53,892 nucleotides of DNA from Pedobacter sp. AK013 (GTDB taxonomy: Bacteria > Bacteroidota > Bacteroidia > Sphingobacteriales > Sphingobacteriaceae). Where the stretch lies: positions 58,112 to 112,003 of the forward strand of contig NZ_JACHCQ010000021.1 of assembly GCF_014205835.1 (NCBI RefSeq), in the 5' to 3' direction. Both the position numbers and the translations under genes were made by a program. Shown here one piece after another: positions 1 to 7,576 of this stretch. The number at the start of each line of letters is the position of its first letter. Position 1 is the stretch's first letter. The notes beneath the pieces were generated by a model, which saw only the letters and a list, made by a program, of their open reading frames with translations, was not told the DNA's origin and made no database searches.

Positions 1-2
1 CA

Positions 3-80
3 GGGAAATTAGCTCAGCTGGTTCAGAGCACCTCGTTTACACCGAGGGGGTCGGGGGTTCGAACCCCTCATTTCCCACCA
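3..80 (+). tRNA. tRNA-Val (anticodon UAC)
   Basis: A full cloverleaf can be drawn. The acceptor stem GGGAAAT (3-9) pairs with ATTTCCC (70-76). The D-arm contains AGCTCAGCTGGTTCAGAGC. The anticodon stem CCTCG/CGAGG encloses loop TTTACAC, giving anticodon TAC (valine, GUA codons). The T-arm GGGGG-TTCGAAC-CCCTC has one G-U pair. The discriminator A is followed by an encoded CCA (78-80). A strong terminator starts at 81. Three decayed copies of the same gene lie downstream (about 145, 261 and 1374). Confidence 0.97.
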
Positions 81-110
81 AAGCCTTTCAGGATACTGAA
101 AGGCTTTTTT
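81..110 (+). terminator. Rho-independent terminator of tRNA-Val
   Basis: An 11-bp perfect stem AAGCCTTTCAG / CTGAAAGGCTT closes a GATA loop and runs into a T tract (105-110). It directly follows the CCA end of tRNA-Val. Related terminator copies follow the decayed tRNA-Val copies at about 224-253 and 1459-1489, so the tRNA and terminator were duplicated as one unit. Confidence 0.92.
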
Positions 111-144
111 ATATTCAAATTTTTTGTGCAAATACTCATACGTT

Positions 145-253
145 TGAATTGAGTTCAGCTGTTTAGGGCACTTCGTTTACACGGAGGGGTGTCCCGATTT
201 GGGTATCGGGATCATTTCCTACTAAGCCTTTTAGGAAACTGGAGGGCTTTTTT
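145..253 (+). pseudogene. Decayed tRNA-Val copy 1 with terminator
   Basis: The segment aligns with the intact tRNA-Val and its terminator. The D-arm (GAGTTCAGCTGTTTAGGGC), the anticodon region (CTTCGTTTACAC), the ATTTCCT 3' acceptor remnant and the AAGCCTTTTAGG terminator are recognisable. The acceptor and anticodon stems no longer pair. In place of the T-arm there is a hairpin of about 8 bp, GTCCCGAT-TTGGGT-ATCGGGAT (192-213), so it is not a functional tRNA. Confidence 0.8.
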
Positions 254-260
254 CTTGCTC

Positions 261-343
261 CAAAAAAATAGCTAAATTGCTTCGTAGCGCCAAGTTACAA
301 AGAGGGGGGCATTCCGATTGATATAATTTCTGACTCAGACCTT
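261..343 (+). pseudogene. Decayed tRNA-Val copy 2 (very degenerate)
   Basis: A weaker match to the same tRNA: ATAGCTAAATTGCTTCGTAG corresponds to the D-arm, CAAGTTACAAAGAGGGGGG to the anticodon arm and variable region, and ATTTCTGACTCAGACCTT to the acceptor end plus the start of the terminator. No stem is preserved. It is recognised by order and spacing relative to the intact copy, so this is an inference. Confidence 0.55.
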
Positions 344-424
344 CATATTCATCTAAAGAAATTTTTCGATAAATTCACTCTAGATTTGCAATTTTATGGC
401 AGTGAAATCTTAAATTAATTTATT

Positions 425-1489
<1,065 letters not shown>

Positions 1490-1492
1490 ATG

Positions 1493-1607
1493 TTGTCATT
1501 CTGAACGGAGTGAAGAATCCCCAGCCTATGAAACACCGTCCCTGATGAATCATTTCCTTAATTAAATCTCAAGTTTTAAAGATTCTTCACTCCGTTCAGA
1601 ATAACAA
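1493..1607. repeat. Inverted pair of REP-like elements
   Basis: The left arm 1493-1519 (core GTCATTCTGAACGGAGTG) is the near-perfect reverse complement of the right arm 1581-1607 (core CACTCCGTTCAGAATAAC). About 60 bases separate the arms. Transcripts in either direction could form a long hairpin. The right arm ends 4 bases past the stop of the minus-strand VOC gene, so it may act as that gene's 3' end. A single related copy is at about 13209. Confidence 0.85.
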
Positions 1608-1611
1608 AAAT

Positions 1612-2028
1612 CTATTTAGGCTCCCATAACTCAATCTTATTACCTTCGGCATCCATAATATGGACAAATTTTCCAAAATCATAAGTGGCAACTTCATCAA
1701 GTATGGTTACACCGTTTTCTTTAAGTTTCTTCAATAATGCTTCAAGATTTTGAACACGGTAATTGATCATGAATTCCTTTTTTGAAGGCGAAAAATATTC
1801 ATCCCCTTTTTTAAACGGACTCCACTGCAATGTTTCAACTTCATCAGGATTGTTGATATTCCTGGAGTCAAAACTTACTGCCCCCCATGCGTTAACTTCT
1901 ACTCCTAAGTTTTTCGCATACCAATCTTTTGTTTCCTTTGGATTGTCTGAGAAAAAGAAAATGCCACCAATTCCTGTTACTTTTGGGGTGGTATCAGAAA
2001 TTGAAGTTGAGTTTTTTAAATCTTCCAT
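1612..2028 (-). CDS. VOC (glyoxalase/bleomycin-resistance fold) family protein
   Basis: The protein has the vicinal-oxygen-chelate pattern: a GIGGIFFFSDNPKETKDWYAKNLGV start, a central YRVQNLEALLKKLKENGV segment and a C-terminal GKFVHIMDAEGNKIELWEP. Family members bind a metal and act on small molecules as isomerases, dioxygenases or resistance proteins. The likely metal ligands include the glutamate in IELWEP. The chosen start, MEDLKN at 2028, gives 138 residues, the normal length. An in-frame ATG at 2064 would add 12 residues unlike the family N-terminus. The substrate cannot be told from sequence. Confidence 0.88.
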   Translation of the reverse strand: MEDLKNSTSISDTTPKVTGIGGIFFFSDNPKETKDWYAKNLGVEVNAWGAVSFDSRNINNPDEVETLQWSPFKKGDEYFSPSKKEFMINYRVQNLEALLKKLKENGVTILDEVATYDFGKFVHIMDAEGNKIELWEPK

Positions 2029-2183
2029 ATCGTTGTTAGCTTTTTGAATTATAAATTTAAACAATTGGCAATAGCTATTTACTGATCGCTTTTATTGTTG
2101 ACTCTAAGATAATGGAAAATCGATTTTATTATTTACCTTATTCAATTATATATCCGAAATTGCCTGTCGGTAAACAGTAGCAA

Positions 2184-3095
2184 ATGTTGGGTAAAATTAT
2201 CAGGTTCATTTTTTTTGGAAACTACTTCGTGGGCATTCTGGCTGTTGCCCTAACACTCGAAGCTACCTTCCAACTAAGGCTGCCATTTAATTCATTAAAT
2301 TACTACCTATTGCTTTTTCTGGCGCCAACCATCTATTATACCTACGCCTACAATAAAGTTTCTACTGCGCCATCCTCGACCAATCCCCGCAATCAATGGT
2401 ATTTTAAGCATAAAAAGTTCATTAACTGGAGCCAGGCGATACTTTTTGTAAGCTGCATGTTATTGGCCATTAACCTGCTTTACCAAAACTTTCAACATAT
2501 TCTGGTCCTTCCGCTCAGTTATTGGATAGCGATATTGATTATCATCACTGCAGGAGGGTTATACTACAGTTTATTGCCCAGATCTTTCCTCAAATTTAAT
2601 CTGCGGAACACGGGCTGGTTAAAAGCTTTTGTAATCGGTTTCGTATGGGCCTGTTGTGCCAATGTGTTACCACTAATTATGCTTAAAATTGAAACCGGGG
2701 TGGGTTACCATGATTCTGTGTTGTGGACTTGGCTATTTATTAAAAATTGGATGTTCTGTACCGTAAATGCAATCATTTTTGATATTAAAGATTACCCAAC
2801 CGATGCCAATAAACATTTAAGAACTTTTGTAGTGCGTTATGGTTTGCGCAGAACAATTTTCAGTATCCTCATTCCATTGCTGATTATAGGCTTAATTTCT
2901 TTGGGCATATTTGCAGGTTACAAGGGCTTCGAGATACCGCAGGTTTTATGCAATGTGCTACCGTTTATATTAACCATTTACGTGGCATATTCCATGCACC
3001 GCAGAAAAAATATCCTTTATTATTTAATGGTAATTGATGGACTCATTTTGTTTAAGGCTATCTGTGGAATAATCGGGATGCAGTTTGTTCATTAA
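2184..3095 (+). CDS. UbiA-like prenyltransferase family membrane protein
   Basis: The 303-residue protein has about eight to nine hydrophobic segments. The stretch FDIKDYPTDANKHLRTF (near residues 197-213) resembles the second Asp-rich motif of UbiA prenyltransferases, which bind prenyl diphosphate through Mg2+. The first canonical motif (NDxxDxxxD) is not clear; the equivalent region reads YAYNKVSTAPSSTNP. Either this is a divergent UbiA-type enzyme or a relative that lost full activity. The start at 2184 places a hydrophobic segment at the N-terminus. The methyltransferase gene follows after about 110 bases, and prenyltransferase and methyltransferase are often partners in quinone or lipid synthesis, but that link is inference here. 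Confidence 0.65.
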   Translation: MLGKIIRFIFFGNYFVGILAVALTLEATFQLRLPFNSLNYYLLLFLAPTIYYTYAYNKVSTAPSSTNPRNQWYFKHKKFINWSQAILFVSCMLLAINLLYQNFQHILVLPLSYWIAILIIITAGGLYYSLLPRSFLKFNLRNTGWLKAFVIGFVWACCANVLPLIMLKIETGVGYHDSVLWTWLFIKNWMFCTVNAIIFDIKDYPTDANKHLRTFVVRYGLRRTIFSILIPLLIIGLISLGIFAGYKGFEIPQVLCNVLPFILTIYVAYSMHRRKNILYYLMVIDGLILFKAICGIIGMQFVH

Positions 3096-3149
3096 GCTGA
3101 AAGATCAAAGCAGAAAGACCAAAGCGTATTTACATTCGAGAAATTTATC

Positions 3150-3206
3150 TTGATACCCGATTCTCAATACTTGATACTGAATACTTGATACTCAATACCC
3201 GATAAT
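3150..3206. repeat. Short direct repeats (TTGATACT / CAATAC type)
   Basis: The segment just before the methyltransferase gene is made of imperfect repeats of the form TTGATACTNAATAC, about four units of 10-15 bases, ending at the start codon. No other function is visible. Confidence 0.6.
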
Positions 3207-3833
3207 ATGAACAACAACTACGATAAAATAGCCAATCATTACGATACCTTAAGTCGTTTGGTGTTTTTTAAATCTCAGGTTAATGCACAGATCAATCAAC
3301 TGCAATATATTCAGGAAAATAGCCGTGTATTAATTGTAGGTGGTGGAACCGGGTGGATCTTAGAAGAACTCGCGAAGATTTATACCCGTGGATTAAAGAT
3401 CGTTTATGTAGAAATATCTGCTAAAATGATTACACTTTCTCAAAAACGGAACTATAAAGACAATCATATCGAATTTATGAATGTAGGCATAGAGGATTTT
3501 AAAACTGATGTGTTATTTGATGTAATTTTAACCCCTTTTCTATTTGATAACTTTGTTGAGCAACGTGCTGCAAAGGTGTTTGGACAGTTAAATGAATATT
3601 TAAAGAAAGGCGGAGTATGGTTTCTGGTCGATTTTTCGCTCAATAAAGTTAATGGAAACTGGTGGAAATGGTTGTTGCTCAGATCGATGTACGCCTTTTT
3701 TAAATTACTGAGCATTGTAGAAGCAAATAAACTAATCGACATGGCCTTTTATTTTTTCGAAGCGAATTATCTGATTGTTGAGGAAAGGCTGTATTATGGA
3801 GGTTTTATTAAGGCAACAATCTTCAGGAAATAA
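3207..3833 (+). CDS. Class I SAM-dependent methyltransferase
   Basis: The 208-residue protein has the standard Rossmann-type methyltransferase order: motif I VLIVGGGTGWILEEL (about 41-55), an acidic residue ending the second strand in VYVEIS (about 67-72), and a post-motif region VLFDVILTPFLFDNF. It would transfer a methyl group from S-adenosylmethionine. The C-terminal part is rich in aromatics and hydrophobics (FFKLLSIVEANKLIDMAFYFF), which could contact a membrane or a hydrophobic substrate. The substrate is unknown. It lies 111 bases after the UbiA-like gene on the same strand. Confidence 0.85.
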   Translation: MNNNYDKIANHYDTLSRLVFFKSQVNAQINQLQYIQENSRVLIVGGGTGWILEELAKIYTRGLKIVYVEISAKMITLSQKRNYKDNHIEFMNVGIEDFKTDVLFDVILTPFLFDNFVEQRAAKVFGQLNEYLKKGGVWFLVDFSLNKVNGNWWKWLLLRSMYAFFKLLSIVEANKLIDMAFYFFEANYLIVEERLYYGGFIKATIFRK

Positions 3834-3860
3834 AAATGACTTTATTTTAATGCAATAATG

Positions 3861-3890
3861 TTGCGTTTAATAATTCGTTTTAGATCTTTG
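3861..3890 (+). promoter_or_regulatory. Bacteroidetes-type promoter of the flavoprotein gene
   Basis: A TTG (3861-3863) lies 19 bases upstream of GATCTTTG (3883-3890), one mismatch from the Bacteroidetes -7 consensus TAnnTTTG. Transcription would start near 3896, about 10 bases before the ATG at 3908, so the leader would be very short. Confidence 0.45.
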
Positions 3891-3907
3891 CACTAAAAGA
3901 TTTAGAT

Positions 3908-4804
3908 ATGGATTTTGATGTAATTATAATTGGAGGCAGCTATGCTGGTTTATCTGCCGCATTAACTTTAGGCCGTTCAACCCGGAATGTTCTGGTAATC
4001 GATGCTGGCCGACCGTGCAACAGGCAGACCCCTCATTCGCATAATTTTTTAACACATGATGGCGATAAACCTGCTGATATTGCTAATACTGCAAGAGCAG
4101 AAGTACTGAAATATCCTACGGTGAGGTTTTTGGAAGGAAAAGCTATTTTGGCCAGGCAAATAGATGGAGGTTTTAGTATTGGTGTAGAAAATGCCGGAAA
4201 TTTTACGGCACGGAAAATATTATTGGCTACTGGTTTAAAAGATGTATTGCCTAATATTAAAGGTTTGGCCGATTGTTGGGCCATTTCTGCTATACACTGT
4301 CCTTATTGCCACGGCTACGAGGTGAGGAATGAAAAAATTGGACTATTAATGAATGATGATCATGCGTTTGAGATGGCTAAAAATTTACATCTTTGGAATA
4401 AAGATTTAACCATTTTAACCAATGGTAAGTCGAAACTAAGTACCGAACACGCTGAAAAGCTGCGATCTAAATCCATCATCATTATAGAAGATGAAGTTGT
4501 TGAACTACTGCACAACAATGGTTATCTCGAATATGTTGTTTTTAAAAATGGGAAAAAAATAGCCTTAAAGGCGATATATGTCAAACCAGACGTTGAACAA
4601 CACTGCAACTTCAACGAACAACTTGGGTTTGAATTAACAGATTTAAAAACAATAAAAGTAGATGAACAGCAGCAAAGCACTGCCAAAGGCATTTATGCCG
4701 CAGGAGATTGTGCAACCTTATTCAGGTCGCTATCTATCATAACAGCTGCAGGAACAATGGCTGCAGTGGTGATGAACAAGGAAATGATTTCTGAAGATTT
4801 TTGA
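3908..4804 (+). CDS. NAD(P)/FAD-dependent oxidoreductase, thioredoxin-reductase-like
   Basis: The 298-residue protein starts with the FAD-binding fingerprint IIIGGSYAGLSAAL (about 6-19). It carries a CPYC dithiol within HCPYCHGYEVR (C131, C134) and ends with the FAD contact AGDCATL followed by a conserved helix. This is the architecture of the compact thioredoxin-reductase family. The usual glycine-rich NADPH loop after the CxxC is replaced by IGLLMNDDHAFEMA, which is common in the CPYCHGYE subgroup, whose physiological partners are poorly known. The family reduces a disulfide or small substrate via FAD. The gene stands alone with its own promoter. Confidence 0.88.
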   Translation: MDFDVIIIGGSYAGLSAALTLGRSTRNVLVIDAGRPCNRQTPHSHNFLTHDGDKPADIANTARAEVLKYPTVRFLEGKAILARQIDGGFSIGVENAGNFTARKILLATGLKDVLPNIKGLADCWAISAIHCPYCHGYEVRNEKIGLLMNDDHAFEMAKNLHLWNKDLTILTNGKSKLSTEHAEKLRSKSIIIIEDEVVELLHNNGYLEYVVFKNGKKIALKAIYVKPDVEQHCNFNEQLGFELTDLKTIKVDEQQQSTAKGIYAAGDCATLFRSLSIITAAGTMAAVVMNKEMISEDF

Positions 4805-4819
4805 TCAATCATCGGAAAT

Positions 4820-4984
4820 TTAAAATAAGATCGCACCAACAATAGTAGCAATAAATATAGCTGCAATCACGATTCTATCGGCCGTAATCCATTGCGCTCT
4901 TGTAAGTGGTGTAACACTTTTTTTTATCGTTTCTGCTTTGTGCCTTGAAAGCCTGAAAACGGATGTGTCTAATTTAATAAGCAT
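4820..4984 (-). CDS. Small single-span membrane protein, 54 aa (unrecognised)
   Basis: The minus strand has an ATG at 4984 and a TAA ending at 4820. The 54-residue product has a basic N-terminal half (RLSRHKAETIKKS) and one C-terminal membrane segment (RIVIAAIFIATIVGAILF). It fills the space between the flavoprotein gene and the permease. It follows the permease on the same strand, about 210 bases beyond it, and a hairpin at 5130-5165 lies between them. The well-formed transmembrane helix and lack of any other gene here make it plausible, but no family is recognised. Confidence 0.5.
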   Translation of the reverse strand: MLIKLDTSVFRLSRHKAETIKKSVTPLTRAQWITADRIVIAAIFIATIVGAILF

Positions 4985-5129
4985 AGAGATGAGTTTAATA
5001 GGGTTAACTTTCTTAAGACAAATCCCAAGCCAAAAATCAAGAAAAATGTTGAATTGTTAATAACTTACATTTTTCTGTTATTCAATTGATATTTATATGT
5101 TTATCAACACAATTTAGAGGAGAAACAGC

Positions 5130-5165
5130 TGCTTAAGCTGTCTAGAAAATAAAACAGCTTAAGCA
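5130..5165 (-). terminator. Inverted repeat downstream of permease, probable terminator
   Basis: A perfect 12-bp inverted repeat, TGCTTAAGCTGT (5130-5141) and ACAGCTTAAGCA (5154-5165), with a 12-base AT-rich loop. It sits 32 bases past the permease stop. There is no strong T run directly after the stem, so termination rather than another role is inferred from position. Confidence 0.5.
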
Positions 5166-5197
5166 TGTTATATGTATAATAATGAGTTTATTACCTG

Positions 5198-6646
5198 TTA
5201 TTCTGTCTTATCTTCCTGTGCTTTTAATTTGCTATTCTTTTTACCGTACCAGAAGTAAATGGCTAAGCCTATAATTAACCACACCGCTAACCTAACCCAG
5301 GTTTCCCAAGGTAAAAATACCATCATGGCGATGCAGGTTAAAATGCCCAAAATAGGGATTAAAGGCACTAGGGGAACCTTAAACGGGCGTTTGGCTTCGG
5401 TATTTGTTTTTCTTAAGATTAAGATGCCTACACAGACCATTAAAAAAGCCAGTAAGGTACCAATGCTCGTCATTTCACCAACTACATTCATGGGGACAAA
5501 TGCCGCAAAAAGTCCAATAAATATACAAAGTATAATGTTCGATTTGTATGGCGTTTTAAATTTTGCATGTACATCTGAGAACATTTTTGGTAATAATCCA
5601 TCTTTACTGATGGAATAGAACATCCGCGATTGCGCCATTAAGTCGATTAAAATTACTGAAGTATAACCGATCAAAATAGCCAGAATAATAGCCTGACTTA
5701 ACCAGGCGTAAGGTGTTTTTTCGATGGCAATGGCTACCGGGGCTCCGCTATTGGCAAATTCTTTATAGTTGGCCAGGCCCGTCATTACATGGCCGAACAA
5801 TCCAAACAGAACAGTACAAACCACTAATGAACCAATAATACCGATTGGTAAATCCCGGGCAGGGTTTTTAGTTTCCTGTGCAGAAGCGGCAACGGCATCG
5901 AAGCCTATAAATACAAAAAACACTAAACCCGCACCACGTAAAATACCACTCCATCCAAACTGGCCAAACGTTCCGGTATTTTCAGGGATGTACGGATGGT
6001 AATTTGCCGGATCGATATATTGCCAGCCAAGCGCAATAAAAACCAATACCACACCAACCTTAAGAAATACAATAATTCCATTTACAATGGCAGAACCTTT
6101 GGTGCCGCGGATTAATATGGCAGTCATTAATACCACTACCAATGCGGCGGGGATGTTAATAATGCCATTAACAGTAGTGCCATTAGCAAGTTTAGCAGTT
6201 TCGAAAGGAGATAAGGTTAATTGCGGAGGGAGATAAATATGCAAGCTGGCTAAAAACTTGGTTAAATACTGCGACCAGCTAATGGCTACGGTGGCACAAC
6301 CCACAGAGTATTCCAATACCAGATCCCAGCCAATAATCCAGGCGAAAAGTTCGCCCATGGTGGCATAAGAATAGGTGTATGCACTACCAGCAACAGGGAT
6401 CATAGACGCAAACTCAGCGTAACATAGGGCTGCAAAACCGCAGCCTAAAGCCGCAATTACAAAAGATAATGTAACTGCAGGGCCTGAGTGATTGGCCGCT
6501 GCCAAACCTGTAATCGAAAATAACCCTGCCCCAAGCGTTAGGCCTACGCCAATTAAAATCAGGTTTATGGGGCCTAGGGTTCTTTTGAGCGTTCCTTCGC
6601 CGCTTTCGTTTGCCTCAGCAACAATGCTGGCAATAGATTTTTTCAT
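5198..6646 (-). CDS. APC-superfamily amino acid permease
   Basis: The 482-residue inner-membrane protein has about 12 to 13 hydrophobic segments. It carries the APC signature at the first helix (LGAGLFSITGLAA, with GAG breaking the helix) and GSAYTYSYATMGE in helix 3 with the following LVLEYSVG. This is typical of the cationic amino acid transporter (CAT/YfnA-like) branch, which imports amino acids by proton or substrate symport. The N-terminal 25 residues before the first helix (ESGEGTLKRTLGP) match this branch, which supports the start at 6646. It appears to be a single-gene unit with a promoter at about 6667 and a hairpin after its stop. Substrate specificity is not readable. Confidence 0.92.
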   Translation of the reverse strand: MKKSIASIVAEANESGEGTLKRTLGPINLILIGVGLTLGAGLFSITGLAAANHSGPAVTLSFVIAALGCGFAALCYAEFASMIPVAGSAYTYSYATMGELFAWIIGWDLVLEYSVGCATVAISWSQYLTKFLASLHIYLPPQLTLSPFETAKLANGTTVNGIINIPAALVVVLMTAILIRGTKGSAIVNGIIVFLKVGVVLVFIALGWQYIDPANYHPYIPENTGTFGQFGWSGILRGAGLVFFVFIGFDAVAASAQETKNPARDLPIGIIGSLVVCTVLFGLFGHVMTGLANYKEFANSGAPVAIAIEKTPYAWLSQAIILAILIGYTSVILIDLMAQSRMFYSISKDGLLPKMFSDVHAKFKTPYKSNIILCIFIGLFAAFVPMNVVGEMTSIGTLLAFLMVCVGILILRKTNTEAKRPFKVPLVPLIPILGILTCIAMMVFLPWETWVRLAVWLIIGLAIYFWYGKKNSKLKAQEDKTE

Positions 6647-6666
6647 GAAAATAAGTTAAGACGCTG

Positions 6667-6674
6667 CAAAAATA
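6667..6674 (-). promoter_or_regulatory. Probable -7 box of the permease promoter
   Basis: On the minus strand the bases read TATTTTTG, an exact TAnnTTTG match, placed to start transcription about 14 bases before the ATG at 6646. No clear TTTG -33 element is seen 19-21 bases upstream, so support is partial. Confidence 0.4.
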
Positions 6675-6797
6675 TTAAAATATATTAAATCTATAGTATT
6701 TATATGCTTAATTCCTATAAACCTAAAAATTAGATATGTACCGTTAAACTTTAGAGGTCAGAAAGCGGTTTTTGAAAATTTGCGTACAGTTTTCATA

Positions 6798-7050
6798 GGT
6801 ACTGTAGTCCCGCCATCGCTTGTAGTCCTCGTTACGCTTTGCTTCACTGTGGGCTACCCGCTCTGTCAGGTTTATTTACAAAGGATGTTATGGAATTATT
6901 CCAAAACCTTAAATAGTAATACCAACCCGCTCCACGTAAACCTGATAGAACCAAATAGCTCCCGATTTTTCGGAATATTTTGTATTTAAAAGTCTGATCT
7001 AAATCGGGACTATAGGTGATAGCAGGACTGCAAAACCGAAAGATTACAAG
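6798..7050. repeat. Diverged copy of the composite interspersed repeat
   Basis: The 577-base space between the permease and the PadR gene holds no gene. It contains segments related to the 313-bp array at the window end: GTAGTCCCGCCATCGCTTG and TAGTCCTCGTTACGCTTT, then GCTACCCGCTCTGTCAGG before GTTTATTTACAA. After these come CTCCCGATTTTTCGG and AAATCGGGACTATAGG, and an opposite-oriented AGGACTGCAAAACCGAAAG. The order matches the first part of the 313-bp unit, heavily diverged. Confidence 0.6.
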
Positions 7051-7187
7051 ACCTTGCTTTCCTAAAAAAAGATTAAAAATCTTCAATTTGTATAGAATTA
7101 TTTCCAAACCACAAAATTTTATTAAAAATTATTTAACTGATAATCAGTTGTTTATTAAGTTACTTTAATTTATTTTAGTACTATGTA

Positions 7188-7219
7188 TTGCATGGTAGTT
7201 TATAAAACATATATCTTTG
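7188..7219 (+). promoter_or_regulatory. Promoter of padR-pspC, almost no leader
   Basis: TTG (7188-7190) is followed, 21 bases later, by TATCTTTG (7212-7219), an exact TAnnTTTG box. The start codon ATG is at 7224, only 4 bases past the box. Transcription would begin at or within a few bases of the ATG, giving a leaderless or nearly leaderless mRNA, unless translation starts at the next ATG (7254). Confidence 0.65.
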
Positions 7220-7223
7220 TATT

Positions 7224-7559
7224 ATGATAGCAGAAAATACGCAAACACAAATGCGGAAGGGAATTCTGGAATACTGTGTTTTATCAATCATCTCGAGGGG
7301 CGAAATATATGCCTCTGATATCATTGCCGAATTAAGGTCGGCAAAACTGTTGGTGGTTGAGGGCACATTATATCCATTATTAACCAGGCTTAAAAACAAT
7401 GGTTTGTTAAGCTACAACTGGGTAGAATCTACCTCAGGCCCTCCCCGTAAATATTATACCTTAACCGAAGATGGTCGGGGCATTTTATCACAACTAGATC
7501 AAACCTGGCAGGAGCTGGCTTATGCTGTAGGTATTTCACAAAAAGGAGCCAATTCATAA
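7224..7559 (+). CDS. PadR family transcriptional regulator
   Basis: The 111-residue protein has the PadR winged-helix layout: RKGILEYCVLSIISRGEIYASDIIAEL (helices 1-2), the recognition region VVEGTLYPLLTRLKNNGLL, and the wing ESTSGPPRKYYTLTEDGR. PadR proteins bind palindromic operators as dimers and usually repress the operon they head. This is a short PadR (subfamily 2-like), with only a brief C-terminal helix for dimerisation. It is 17 bases upstream of the PspC gene, which carries an N-terminal domain of the kind found next to PadR genes. Autorepression and control of the downstream envelope genes is the likely role. Confidence 0.95.
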   Translation: MIAENTQTQMRKGILEYCVLSIISRGEIYASDIIAELRSAKLLVVEGTLYPLLTRLKNNGLLSYNWVESTSGPPRKYYTLTEDGRGILSQLDQTWQELAYAVGISQKGANS

Positions 7560-7576
7560 TCATTAGTAAAAAGGAA

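Noticed and set aside
4200..4400. Loss of the NADPH glycine loop in the thioredoxin-reductase-like protein as an anomaly
   Set aside because: The CPYCHGYE subgroup commonly has a different loop there, so it is probably normal for this family.
5259..6002. Plus-strand frames opposite the permease
   Set aside because: They are antisense to a well-supported membrane protein gene and read as reversed hydrophobic codons.
6780..7107. Small frames between the permease and padR
   Set aside because: They fall within diverged composite repeats and show no protein features.
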